A program made the translations under genes and the position numbers. A stretch of 64,000 nucleotides of DNA from NCBI GenBank assembly GCA_015069135.1, contig SVJE01000004.1, positions 186,001 through 250,000 of the forward strand, in the 5' to 3' direction. Source of the stretch: Oscillospiraceae bacterium. Its GTDB lineage: Bacteria; Bacillota; Clostridia; UBA1212; SIG427. The notes under the pieces are model-generated. The model searched no databases and was not told where the DNA came from. It was given only the letters and a program-made list of their open reading frames with translations. This document shows, one piece after another, positions 46,361 through 55,381 of the stretch (the stretch's first letter is position 1; each line of letters begins with the position of its first letter).

Positions 46361-47050
46361 ATGAACATTAACTTAAAAACACATTTATTAGGCATGAGAA
46401 GTGCTGTGTATTACTATATTCTTGGTGTGGCAGTAGCATGGGGAGGATTTCCTTTTATGGCTATGCTAACATTGAGAATGGGGGTAACCATCGACAAAGG
46501 TCAGATTTTTTATTCAATATTTGCTACAGTTTGTTATGCAATACTGACTTATCTCGGCATGTATGATATAGGTGTTAAAGACCGTCGTCCTTATAAATGG
46601 GCCAGATATAAGGCAAAAGGTCTTGTAATGGGTCTTATGGCTTTTTTTGCTGTATATATCATAGAGGTAATACTTATTTTCATTGCAGACAGATATGCAG
46701 TGGTGCAGCATCCTGTGTTGGATATAAAGGGTGTCCACGGATATATAACCCAGGTTTTGTACATGACATTTTTCTGGATAAGCAAGATACTGAATCCGGA
46801 TGCTATTATGCCGTCTTTAAACTATTTAACAGCACTTATCCCTGCTGTTTTTGTAGCCGGATTTAATGGTTTTGCCTACTGGATGGGTTACACAGAAAAA
46901 GTGTTAATCAAAAACAAGCCAAAAGGCAGGCTTGCTCAATTCCTTTTCTACGGCCACAGAAAAAAGAAAAAAACAGGCTGGCAGGAAAAGCTTAATGAAA
47001 AATTTTATGATAAAGATAAAAAGCTAAACAGAAAGAGAGATTCAAAATGA
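46361..47050 (+). CDS. Unrecognised membrane protein
   Basis: 229 residues, not recognised. Four to five membrane segments (about 15-37, 48-68, 85-108, 128-146, 155-175) are followed by a very basic C-terminal tail (RKKKKTGWQEKL...KKLNRKRDSK) that should be cytoplasmic and could touch nucleic acid or lipid head groups. No ribosome site stands out before the ATG. It overlaps the next gene by ATGA, so the two products are probably made together in a fixed ratio. Confidence 0.6.
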   Translation: MNINLKTHLLGMRSAVYYYILGVAVAWGGFPFMAMLTLRMGVTIDKGQIFYSIFATVCYAILTYLGMYDIGVKDRRPYKWARYKAKGLVMGLMAFFAVYIIEVILIFIADRYAVVQHPVLDIKGVHGYITQVLYMTFFWISKILNPDAIMPSLNYLTALIPAVFVAGFNGFAYWMGYTEKVLIKNKPKGRLAQFLFYGHRKKKKTGWQEKLNEKFYDKDKKLNRKRDSK

Positions 47051-47937
47051 ACAGAGAAGTTGCAATAAATGCAATCAGAGATTTTAACTATTTTATAGAC
47101 ACAAAAATGGAAGAAAGAATCACTTCAGGAGAGCTTCTTTCTGACACAATGGCTGACATTCAGGAGTTTGCTAAAACAATTGAGCCTGACTGGACAGAGC
47201 AACACAAAGAAGTTTTAGAAGAAGTAAAACAGGCTTCCGATGAAGAGTTTTTAGACCTTTGTTCATACGTAATGCTTAACAATACAGGTGCTATTCCTAC
47301 ATTTATTGAAGAAGGTCTGAAAGAAAGAGGAAAGGCATCAGAAGAATTTCTGACCGGCTATCTGGAATCTGACATTTTACAGGTGGATGTAAACAGCTCC
47401 AGTCTTACAAAAGAGCAGCTGTACGACACAGATATGGTGAACTCAGCTATATATCTGGCCGGTAAAATGGAATCTTCCGCCATGTACGAGAAGCTTACAG
47501 CTTTATTCTTAAATTGTCTTTCTGCCAACGAGATGTTTCTTGAAAAAATGGTAACAGCATTGTCCTCTGAAAAGGCAATAGAGTACATAACAAAACTTCT
47601 GGAAGATGAAAGTCTTAATTCTTCCAAGAGAGCAGATGCTATGCAGATGGTATGCAACTCAGGCGTAAGAAATGATGATTTATTTAAGCTTATGAAGAAA
47701 AACTTTAAAGCGTTAAGTAAAGATCCTGCTACTGAAATTGTGGCTGCCATGCTTATGTTTGATTACGGCGATCCAAGAATTATTCCGGCTTTAAGAAAGC
47801 TTGTTATTGATAAGATTGAAGCAACTTCAGGAATAATCAAATCAGATAACACCCCTATTTATATTCTTCTTTCTATGATTCATAAAATGGGCGGCACCAC
47901 CCAGGACCTTACCGGTGGTAAAGATATTTTCAATTAA
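47047..47937 (+). CDS. Unrecognised all-helical (HEAT-like) cytoplasmic protein
   Basis: 296 residues, not recognised. No signal peptide or membrane segment; the sequence is almost entirely helical with short helix pairs, and the second half (about 150-270) has a HEAT-repeat feel (ALSSEKAIEYITKLLEDESL, KNFKALSKDPATEIVAAMLM). It is acidic, which would complement the basic tail of its ATGA-coupled membrane partner. A scaffold role is only a guess. Confidence 0.55.
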   Translation: MNREVAINAIRDFNYFIDTKMEERITSGELLSDTMADIQEFAKTIEPDWTEQHKEVLEEVKQASDEEFLDLCSYVMLNNTGAIPTFIEEGLKERGKASEEFLTGYLESDILQVDVNSSSLTKEQLYDTDMVNSAIYLAGKMESSAMYEKLTALFLNCLSANEMFLEKMVTALSSEKAIEYITKLLEDESLNSSKRADAMQMVCNSGVRNDDLFKLMKKNFKALSKDPATEIVAAMLMFDYGDPRIIPALRKLVIDKIEATSGIIKSDNTPIYILLSMIHKMGGTTQDLTGGKDIFN

Positions 47938-47962
47938 AAATTAAATAATATATGTCATACAA

Positions 47963-48008
47963 ACACTCCCTCAGGAATATGCTTTATTACGAGCTTGACA
48001 GGGGGTGT
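47963..48008 (+). promoter_or_regulatory. Hairpin that sequesters the cwlD ribosome-binding site
   Basis: ACACTCCCT (47963-47971) pairs with AGGGGGTGT (48000-48008), which contains the only good Shine-Dalgarno of cwlD (GGGGGTG). A T run follows at 48010-48015, so the same hairpin could also end transcription of the upstream pair. Confidence 0.45.
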
Positions 48009-48013
48009 ATTTT

Positions 48014-48781
48014 TTGATTCTGCTTGTAAAAAGAAATAATCTGATATTCTGCGCACTGGTACTTACACTGTGCTTAACAATATTGGGAGTGAATCTTTCC
48101 TATGACAAAGATGCTTTCGAAGCCACAACAGTTTCAACCGTGCCGGTTTTAAGTACTGCCGGTAAAACAGTAGTAATTGATGCAGGTCATGGCGGGGAGG
48201 ATCCTGGGGCAGTCAGTAAGTTTAATGGGGTAAGCGAAAAGGACATAACACTGGTTATTGCCCAAAAAACCAAAGAACTACTTGAAAAAGCAGGGTATAA
48301 AGTTATTATGACAAGAACAGAAGATGTTCTTAATTATAATGATGAAAACGCATCAATGACGGCAAAACGGCGCCAGGATTTGCTTAAAAGAAAAAAGATT
48401 ATGGATGAAAGCAATGCTGATATTGTAGTAAGTATTCACCTTAACAGTTTTCCTGAAACAAAATACAGAGGTGCACAGACATTTTACACAAAAAATTCTT
48501 TGTCCGGTAAGAAGCTTGCCGGGGCTATTCAGGAATCGTTGAAAATTAATGTAGACCCTGATAATGATAGAGAGGCATTGCAGAAAAAAGAAGATATAAT
48601 AATTACAAAAGACTGTAAAGTTACAACTGTTATTGTGGAATGTGGCTTTTTATCCAATGAAACTGAGTGTGTAAAACTTGCCGAAGAGTCTTATCAGACC
48701 AAATTAGCAGAAGGAATAAAGACTGGTATTGATAAGTATTTTACCGCTATGGTGCCGGAAGCAACCGATTCGAAAAAATGA
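48014..48781 (+). CDS. cwlD: N-acetylmuramoyl-L-alanine amidase, CwlD type
   Basis: 255 residues if started at TTG 48014, six bases after GGGGGTG (a GTG at 48005 is the alternative). An N-terminal membrane helix is followed by an Amidase_3 domain (about 50-245): VVIDAGHGGEDPGAV with the first zinc His, SIHLNSFP with the second, and VIVECGFLSNETE with the catalytic Glu. CwlD acts with a deacetylase to form muramic-lactam in spore cortex, a mark of endospore formers, and pairs logically with SleB at 8158. Confidence 0.85.
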   Translation: MILLVKRNNLIFCALVLTLCLTILGVNLSYDKDAFEATTVSTVPVLSTAGKTVVIDAGHGGEDPGAVSKFNGVSEKDITLVIAQKTKELLEKAGYKVIMTRTEDVLNYNDENASMTAKRRQDLLKRKKIMDESNADIVVSIHLNSFPETKYRGAQTFYTKNSLSGKKLAGAIQESLKINVDPDNDREALQKKEDIIITKDCKVTTVIVECGFLSNETECVKLAEESYQTKLAEGIKTGIDKYFTAMVPEATDSKK

Positions 48782-48799
48782 AATTTTCAGGAAATAATG

Positions 48800-48834
48800 A
48801 GCACTTTGTCGAAAAAACGGCAAAGTGCTTTTTT
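48800..48834 (+). terminator. Intrinsic terminator after cwlD
   Basis: AGCACTTTGTCG-type arm (48800-48811) pairs with CGGCAAAGTGCT (48818-48829), then T residues. Confidence 0.88.
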
Positions 48835-48966
48835 GTGCGATGTTATGGGTAGTTTAAAGTTTTTTGTAAAATTTTTCCATGGGAAATAATCATGTTTTTG
48901 TGCAATGTTAAAAAAACTCTTGTAAAATGGCCTTCCCCAAAATAAAAAACAGGAGGTGTAAAATTT

Positions 48967-50430
48967 ATGGACGCAACCGGCAGAATAATTCAGATGGAAG
49001 ACGCAGCAGGTTTTCCGGTGGCAGTTAAGAGATGGGAGAAAAAAGACGGGGAAAAGGCATCACGGGAAGCCGAAATGCTGAAACTTATGGAAGGAAGAGG
49101 TGTTCCCGGGTTTGTCAGGTCTTTTTCAGACGCAGAGTATGTTTATGTGGTTACGGAATGGATTAGTGGTGTCACTCTGGAGAAATTCATTGAGGATTCA
49201 GGAGGTTTTTTAAGAAGTAGTCAGGCCTTAGAGATAGGCAGTCGTTTGTTGGATGTTCTGAAAAAATTACATAATCATAACAAAGGTCCTTTCGTTTATA
49301 CGGATTTAAAACCGGCTAATGTAATGATAAAAGAGGGTGGTGTATATCTTCTTGATTTCGAAAGTGTGGCTTTGGCAGGAGAAGACAGAAAAGACTCCGA
49401 TGGAAGAACTGTGGTGATGGGAACAAGACCTTTTACCGCACCGGAAATTTTTACGGGAAATGTTCAGCCGGAAGCAGATTATTATTCATTGGGAGCACTT
49501 ATGTACTATATGCTCACAGGTAGGAATTGGTGTGGGGATGCAGAATTATTAGAGGCTCATTCTATAGGAGCCGGTGTGCTTGAACTTTTAAATCCTGATC
49601 CGTCTAAAAGAAAAAAGGGGCTTCGAATATTTCCTTCGGAGCATTTTAAGAAACTTATCAGGCAAAAAACTTTAATGGTTGCAGAATCTTCTTTGGTAAT
49701 CGACAGATCAAAAGTGGTTTTTGTTAATGACAACCCACGGTTTGCCGTGGAAATGGCATACGAGGCGGCTACACACATGAATCTTAAAGTAGGAATCTTT
49801 TCTGTACTTGAAGCGGACAACCCATCTTTGGTTGATAGATTGGAAATTAAGGTTAAAGAGTGGCCGGTGTGCGCTTTAGGATCTTCCGAAGAAGAATATG
49901 AGTTTCTGGAAAATTCAAAAACAGATTCATGGCTGGAAAAAGGATACTTGGTAAGAGGTGCAGGGTCTAAAAATTTATATGTATCTCTTATTCAACCAAG
50001 AGAAACATTAAGGCATACTGAAATGAGACAGTGGGGAGTTTTTTGTCAGTGGGCCAGAAATAATTTTGATTTGACAGTACTTATAGGAAGGGCAGGCAGG
50101 GATTATATAGCGTATTTTGCCGATAAAATAATTATGGCAATTCATCCGGACTTGTGGGAGATTCATAGTGCAGAAGGGGACGCAGGTGATCTTGCGGATT
50201 GTGTTTATTACAACTCTGTAAGATATGTTGCATGGGAATACAAAGAAGGAGTAAGCCTGACACCGGAAAGGTTTTCCGATAAAGTGGGTCAGGACAGATA
50301 CATAGGAGAAATATATTATGACAGTAATCGGTTAATTACGGAAAACAGAAGGCAGTTGCCATACTGTTTTAGTATGCCGGATGTTATAAAACAACAGTAC
50401 GAGAGAATAATACGAAAAATTTTTTATTAA
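48967..50430 (+). CDS. Serine/threonine kinase domain fused to a ParA/CpaE-like degenerate domain
   Basis: 487 residues. Residues about 10-235 form a Hanks-type kinase: VAVKRW (Lys21), SREAEM (helix-C Glu), YTDLKPANVM (catalytic Asp113, Lys115, Asn118), LLDFES in place of DFG (metal Asp130 kept) and TAPE. The first strand and Gly loop are short. The region about 244-487 reads like the MinD/ParA/CpaE fold: VVFVNDNPRFAVEMAYEAA at the P-loop position without a Walker Lys, KVGIFSVLEADNPSLVDRL, and FDLTVLIGRAGRD. There is no membrane helix or PASTA repeat. It lies 15 bases before a thioester adhesin, so control of that adhesin or of surface-organelle placement is a reasonable inference. Confidence 0.75.
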   Translation: MDATGRIIQMEDAAGFPVAVKRWEKKDGEKASREAEMLKLMEGRGVPGFVRSFSDAEYVYVVTEWISGVTLEKFIEDSGGFLRSSQALEIGSRLLDVLKKLHNHNKGPFVYTDLKPANVMIKEGGVYLLDFESVALAGEDRKDSDGRTVVMGTRPFTAPEIFTGNVQPEADYYSLGALMYYMLTGRNWCGDAELLEAHSIGAGVLELLNPDPSKRKKGLRIFPSEHFKKLIRQKTLMVAESSLVIDRSKVVFVNDNPRFAVEMAYEAATHMNLKVGIFSVLEADNPSLVDRLEIKVKEWPVCALGSSEEEYEFLENSKTDSWLEKGYLVRGAGSKNLYVSLIQPRETLRHTEMRQWGVFCQWARNNFDLTVLIGRAGRDYIAYFADKIIMAIHPDLWEIHSAEGDAGDLADCVYYNSVRYVAWEYKEGVSLTPERFSDKVGQDRYIGEIYYDSNRLITENRRQLPYCFSMPDVIKQQYERIIRKIFY

Positions 50431-50445
50431 TAAGGGGGGTCAGTA

Positions 50446-53400
50446 ATGTTGAAAAAATATAAGTTAAGAAATTTGATTAAGGTTGCAGTTTCCTTTGCAA
50501 CAGCTGTTGTTTTAGTATTTACTCTTGTTGTTCCGGGTTCAGCAGTAGAGGAAAGAGTGGGAAGATTCGGAGATGTAAATGGTTCAGACGGACTATTTAA
50601 ATGGAAAGAAGACGGAAAAGAAAAGACTCTCAATTATTTTTACGTGGGCGATTCTGTACTGGCCAATCAGGCTTACTGTATAGACCATGCAACTTCTCTT
50701 AATGACGGTACGATACGAACCGGTACGGAATGTGATTTAGGGTACGGATCGGACTTTTGGAAGCGTTTCTCGGAAGAAACCAAAAAAGGTATTATGTATG
50801 CATTGCTTTACGGATACAATGGTAAAGATAACAAGGTTCCGGATCAACTTAAAGCCAGAAACCTTAATATCAGCACAATGGATTATTTAGCTGCAACACA
50901 GTTTTTGGTATGGGAGTATTCTATGGGCTATAGAAAAAATGCCACGACATTAAATAATTCTTTATTCTATAACTGTATAAAAGGCCGTAGAGCAGAAGTG
51001 GCATATAACTACATCCTGGAACAGATAGCGGCTCATGAAGTAAAGGCATCTTTTTTAAGTAAAGCAAATGATAAAGCTTCTGCACAATCTTATGTAATGA
51101 AATGGAATCAGTCAGCAGGCCGGTATGAAACCGTGGTTACTGATGAAAACGGTAACTCTTTTGACTGGACAATTATTGGTTCCGGAAGTGTTAAAGTTTC
51201 AAGGCAGGGAAATAAATATACATTTTATTCTACTGAAAAAATAAGTAACTATACAGTTGAAATAAAAAAATATATTCCGACTGGGGTTATAGCTTCCGGA
51301 AACACATTTAAACTTGTGGTATTTGACGGTAACGGACAGTCGCTTACTCGAGGCAAGTGGGATCCTATGAAGTATTACATGAATTTTTCCACAGAAGAAG
51401 ATGGCAGGATTGTTGTAAATAAAACTTCTGAAGATGGTATTGTAGAAAATGTAAAATTTGTTTTGAGTGGGAAAGGGTTGGCCTCTCCAATTTCTAAAGC
51501 TACAGATGCTACAGGAAAAACGGAGTTTTCGGGACTCAAACCGGGAAAATATACAGTTACTGAGGTGGTAAATGAAGAAAAATATGTGGTACCGGCCCCT
51601 GTGACAATAAATGTGGAAGCCGGAGTGACAAAAGAAATTAGTTTCCATAATGAATTAGTAGAATATAGTTTTAAGATTAAGAAACATGTTATGGAAACTG
51701 AATATAGTGAAGGCTGTGCCACTTTTACTTTTAAGATAACGGGAGACAACCTTCCTGAGCCAATATTTGCCACAACTCATTGGATACAATCTATAAAGAA
51801 TAATACTGTCCAGGTGGGAGAGGTTACTGTAAGAATACCGGGACCGGGACATTATACTGTTGAAGAGGTTGATACCGGGGAAAAATTTACTTCGGAAATT
51901 TTAAATACGGATGTTATCCAAATAACACAAGAAGGTGACAATGGTTCTTTGTGGTTCAGGAATACACCTAAAAAGGGAATCTTGAAGATAAAGAAAACTT
52001 CTGAAGACGGAGTTGTTGAAGGCGTCACTTTTACAATTACCGGGGAAAATCTTTCTTCGCCTTTAAGCCTTGTTACGGATGAAAATGGTGAAATATCAAA
52101 AGATTTATTAATTGGCAAATATACCATAACAGAAACCGCTGCTGATGAATATGTTTCACAAGGAGAGAGAATAGTTGATATTGTTTTCAATGAAACTGTA
52201 GAGTTGAGCTTTGCCAATATACTTAAGAGGGGCGACCTTAAAATAATTAAGACATCAGATAATGGTAAGGTTTCCGGCAAGAGATTTATTGTAACAGCTA
52301 CAAATGGTGGTGAGATTTTGCTTTCAGACGGAAGCCTTGTTGAAAAAATAGAACTTATTACTGATGATAATGGCGTTGCTATGGCAGAAAAATTACCTGT
52401 GGGTGATTATACTGTTTCTGAGACAGACAATTCTGTTGCTTATGAAGATTTTGTTTCAGCTACTGCTAAACTTACGGATGAGGGCTCTGTAGTTACTTTA
52501 TATATGCACAATTCTTTAAAAATGGGTAGTGTGGTATTACATAAAACCTCTGAGGATGGTATTCTTGGCGGACATAGATTTCTCATATACGGCAAAGTGT
52601 TTAATCCTGAAGGTTTTTCTGAATTGGATGTAATAGATTTCAGTGCTGAAGCAGTAACCAACGAAGAAGGATATGCATCATTTAAGGTTCCTGTGAATAT
52701 AGTGTCGAAAAACGGTAAAGTTTATAAAGCTGATGAAAGTGGCTTTACTATAGTAGAAGTTGGTAATGAAAAATATGAAAAGCTTTCACCTATAACGGGA
52801 ATTTTTGTAGAGCAGGATATGGTAGCAAATGGTGGTCCTATAAACATAAATAATATATTAAAGAAAGGTTCTGTGAAAGTTCTGAAGGAAAGCGAAGATG
52901 GAGTTGTTGAAGGTGTTTCTTTTAAATTATCCGGTAGGACTTTCTATGGTAAAGAGGTCTCTTTGTCAGGCATAACAGATAAAAATGGGGAACTGGTATT
53001 TACCGGTTTAGCGCCATCTGATGAAAATGGTTACACAATAACCGAAACAGACACACCGGATTATTATGAGCCTCAAGAATCTGTTTCTGTTAAAATACAA
53101 GTGGATAAAGTGGTCAATGTTGAGTTTAATAATATACTGAAAAAAGGAACTGTTAAAGTGATTAAATCGTCAGAAGATGGCTTTGTTGAAGGCTTTACTT
53201 TTGTGCTGCACGGAACATCTGCTGCAGGAGAAAATGTTATAATGAGATCAACTACCAATTCGGAAGGTACTGCTGTATTTGAAAATGTGCCTATATCTGA
53301 TGGATATGGATATATTTTGGAAGAAGAAAAAGTCCCAGTAAAATATGTGGTTCCGGATAAGGAGTCGGTTGTTGTAAATTGGAATGAAGAAACGTCGGTT

Positions 53401-53952
53401 AAAGTTTTAAATACGCTTAAGAGAATAATATCTCCGGTTGTTAAGACTGATGAAACCGGAAATGTTCTTGAAGGTGCAGGTCTGGCAGTATACACACATG
53501 AAAATGAACTGGTATTTGCAGGTCTCACTGATGAAAAAGGTATGCTTGCAGGACTTGAGCTTGTAGTTGGTAAAAAATATTTTGTAAGAGAATTTCTAGC
53601 TCCTGTAGGATATGTTCTTGATGAAACTTTAAGAGAGTTTGTTGTGCTGGATGATGGCACTGTGGAAGGAGACTATAGTTTTACAAACCAACTAATTCCA
53701 ACGCCTGAACCAACTCCTGTCCCGGTGGAAGCACCTACTGAAGAACCGGCAGTCCCAACGCCTATACCAACAAAAATTCCTGAAATTACGGAACGCCCTG
53801 CTTTAACAGCTCCACCTACAGAAGTTCCACCTGAGACAGGGGATAATAATAACTTTAAACCCTACGTTGTAATAGCATGTGTTGCCATTGTGGCAGGTGT
53901 TGTAATAATGGTAATTCTGAAGAAACATGCTGAAGAGGAAAATGTGGCATAA
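50446..53952 (+). CDS. Thioester-domain surface adhesin with Cna-B repeats and sortase signal
   Basis: 1168 residues. Signal peptide (about 1-34); thioester (TQXA) domain (about 38-210) with AYCID (Cys78) and AATQFLVWEY (Gln152), the pair expected to form an internal Cys-Gln thioester; then a linker domain. Eight Cna-B/SpaA-like beta repeats (about 322-1085) mostly begin KxxKTSEDG and end in FxN, the Lys/Asn pair of isopeptide bonds, with TxTE as the catalytic Glu. A Pro/Thr stalk precedes PPETG, a membrane helix and a charged tail. It should be covalently anchored by a sortase, which is not in this window. It may bind host or plant surfaces covalently through the thioester. Confidence 0.9.
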   Translation: MLKKYKLRNLIKVAVSFATAVVLVFTLVVPGSAVEERVGRFGDVNGSDGLFKWKEDGKEKTLNYFYVGDSVLANQAYCIDHATSLNDGTIRTGTECDLGYGSDFWKRFSEETKKGIMYALLYGYNGKDNKVPDQLKARNLNISTMDYLAATQFLVWEYSMGYRKNATTLNNSLFYNCIKGRRAEVAYNYILEQIAAHEVKASFLSKANDKASAQSYVMKWNQSAGRYETVVTDENGNSFDWTIIGSGSVKVSRQGNKYTFYSTEKISNYTVEIKKYIPTGVIASGNTFKLVVFDGNGQSLTRGKWDPMKYYMNFSTEEDGRIVVNKTSEDGIVENVKFVLSGKGLASPISKATDATGKTEFSGLKPGKYTVTEVVNEEKYVVPAPVTINVEAGVTKEISFHNELVEYSFKIKKHVMETEYSEGCATFTFKITGDNLPEPIFATTHWIQSIKNNTVQVGEVTVRIPGPGHYTVEEVDTGEKFTSEILNTDVIQITQEGDNGSLWFRNTPKKGILKIKKTSEDGVVEGVTFTITGENLSSPLSLVTDENGEISKDLLIGKYTITETAADEYVSQGERIVDIVFNETVELSFANILKRGDLKIIKTSDNGKVSGKRFIVTATNGGEILLSDGSLVEKIELITDDNGVAMAEKLPVGDYTVSETDNSVAYEDFVSATAKLTDEGSVVTLYMHNSLKMGSVVLHKTSEDGILGGHRFLIYGKVFNPEGFSELDVIDFSAEAVTNEEGYASFKVPVNIVSKNGKVYKADESGFTIVEVGNEKYEKLSPITGIFVEQDMVANGGPININNILKKGSVKVLKESEDGVVEGVSFKLSGRTFYGKEVSLSGITDKNGELVFTGLAPSDENGYTITETDTPDYYEPQESVSVKIQVDKVVNVEFNNILKKGTVKVIKSSEDGFVEGFTFVLHGTSAAGENVIMRSTTNSEGTAVFENVPISDGYGYILEEEKVPVKYVVPDKESVVVNWNEETSVKVLNTLKRIISPVVKTDETGNVLEGAGLAVYTHENELVFAGLTDEKGMLAGLELVVGKKYFVREFLAPVGYVLDETLREFVVLDDGTVEGDYSFTNQLIPTPEPTPVPVEAPTEEPAVPTPIPTKIPEITERPALTAPPTEVPPETGDNNNFKPYVVIACVAIVAGVVIMVILKKHAEEENVA

Positions 53953-53984
53953 TAAGTTCCTGTTCCAAGCATTCAAAAAGTAGA

Positions 53985-54012
53985 AAAGAGCTGCTTAAGA
54001 GGCAGCTCTTTA
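53985..54012. terminator. Bidirectional terminator between the adhesin and the minus-strand operon
   Basis: AAAGAGCTGC (53985-53994) pairs perfectly with GCAGCTCTTT (54002-54011); A-rich on the left and T on the right, serving both convergent units. Confidence 0.85.
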
Positions 54013-54207
54013 CTTACCAAACAATGTACAACCCATATCTTTGAAATGCTGTATCTTTTCAGCGATAAGCTCTTGTGATATGTTGAATTTTTTCCCCAGA
54101 CAAAGACAACAGAGGTACTCTGTTGCACCTCTGTTAACCATTTTTTTGTATATTGCAATTTCGTCGGACTTCAATTCAGCCCCGCATTTCATACAATAAG
54201 ATGACAT
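54010..54207 (-). CDS. Small zinc-ribbon-like protein
   Basis: 65 residues. YCMKCGAEL near the N-terminus and LCCLCLGKK near residue 33 give two Cys pairs spaced as in a zinc ribbon. A helical tail follows, ending KDMGCTLFGK. Similar small proteins are widespread in Clostridia but I know of no assigned function. It lies 12 bases after the alpha-galactosidase gene on the same strand and is the last gene before the bidirectional terminator, so it is probably co-transcribed. Alternative: a small DNA- or RNA-binding factor. Confidence 0.65.
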   Translation of the reverse strand: MSSYCMKCGAELKSDEIAIYKKMVNRGATEYLCCLCLGKKFNISQELIAEKIQHFKDMGCTLFGK

Positions 54208-54219
54208 AATAATAACGTA

Positions 54220-55341
54220 TTATAATTTAACAAGCTTAGCTCTGTAAGTACCGCAACGGTGTGATCCCACAGGCATCTTAAACTGACCATCTACCAGGAT
54301 TTTGTCGCCGGAAACCAGGTTTTCCATTTCAAGACCATATCCTGTTTCTACACCAAGACCTAAGTCATAAAGGAAGAAATCGAGCTGCTGAATCTTATCT
54401 GTGAAGTTGTAAATACCAATAGCATAGTCGCCGTCTTCTAAGTGCTTAAAGAGGATTAATGTATCACCTTTACGACCTGAAACAGGAATACACTGACGAA
54501 CTGCAGGGTCCTGATTAATAGCCAACAAGCCTTTGTGCGTAAGAGTATTTTTTGTAAACTCTGTCATGTTACGGATATCGCAACCAATCATTAAAGGTGC
54601 GGACATCATACACCACAGAGAGAAGTGAAGCATATATTCCTGGTCATCACAACCGCCCCAACCAACGTTGCCCTGGTTGTACATGCCTACAACTAACATA
54701 TCAGGGTCGTTAAAGCAGTTAGGTCCATTAAAGCCCTGCTTTGGAATCTGGCTTAAAGCAATGTCTTTAATAAGACCAAAGTTGTCGCCGATGTCACCTG
54801 TAGAACGATACATGTGAGCACCTGTGGAACGAATCCATGTCCATACATCGTCACTACCCCAGTTACAAGCGGAGTAGAGTATATCTCTACCTGTGGCTCT
54901 TAAAGCCATACCCATTTTGTTGTACAGCATCGGGCCGTGAGCATGAGCGGGTTTGTTACAGAAGTCATACTTAAGGAAGTCAACTCCGAAATCAGCAAAC
55001 ATCTGAGCATCTACAAACTCATGGTTAAAGCTTCCCGGATAACCTGCACAAGTTTCAACACCTGCACAAGAGTACATACCGAACTTAAGTCCCTTTGAGT
55101 GGATATAGTCAGCTAAATATTTCATGCCGTGTGGGAATTTAGCAGGGTCTGCTACCATTTTACCGGAAGCATCTCTTTCTCGGAGTGCCCAGCAGTCGTC
55201 AATTACAACATATTCATATCCGGCATCCTTAAGACCTGTAGAAACCATAGCATCTGCAGTTTCCATTAACAGTTCTTCGGAAATGTTTTCGCCGAATGTG
55301 TTCCAGGAATTCCATCCCATAGGTGGCTTTGTTACTATCAT
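54220..55341 (-). CDS. Alpha-galactosidase, GH27 family
   Basis: 373 residues. It starts MIVTKPPMGWNSWNTFG, the typical GH27 opening, followed by YVVIDDCWALRERD, KYDFCNKP with the nucleophile Asp (about 135) and YRSTGDIGD with the acid/base Asp region. A C-terminal beta domain ends the protein. It removes terminal alpha-galactosyl residues from raffinose-type sugars, galactomannan or glycans. There is no signal peptide, so it acts on imported oligosaccharides. GGAGG precedes the ATG. It follows the T-box-led fusion gene by 40 bases and is probably in the same transcript. Confidence 0.93.
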   Translation of the reverse strand: MIVTKPPMGWNSWNTFGENISEELLMETADAMVSTGLKDAGYEYVVIDDCWALRERDASGKMVADPAKFPHGMKYLADYIHSKGLKFGMYSCAGVETCAGYPGSFNHEFVDAQMFADFGVDFLKYDFCNKPAHAHGPMLYNKMGMALRATGRDILYSACNWGSDDVWTWIRSTGAHMYRSTGDIGDNFGLIKDIALSQIPKQGFNGPNCFNDPDMLVVGMYNQGNVGWGGCDDQEYMLHFSLWCMMSAPLMIGCDIRNMTEFTKNTLTHKGLLAINQDPAVRQCIPVSGRKGDTLILFKHLEDGDYAIGIYNFTDKIQQLDFFLYDLGLGVETGYGLEMENLVSGDKILVDGQFKMPVGSHRCGTYRAKLVKL

Positions 55342-55381
55342 AATAAATCCTCCAACAATATAAATTACGTGCCTTTTTTAC

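Noticed and set aside
48967-50430. Pseudokinase
   Set aside because: DFG is DFE and HRD is YTD, but the Lys, catalytic Asp, Asn and metal Asp are retained, so activity is plausible.
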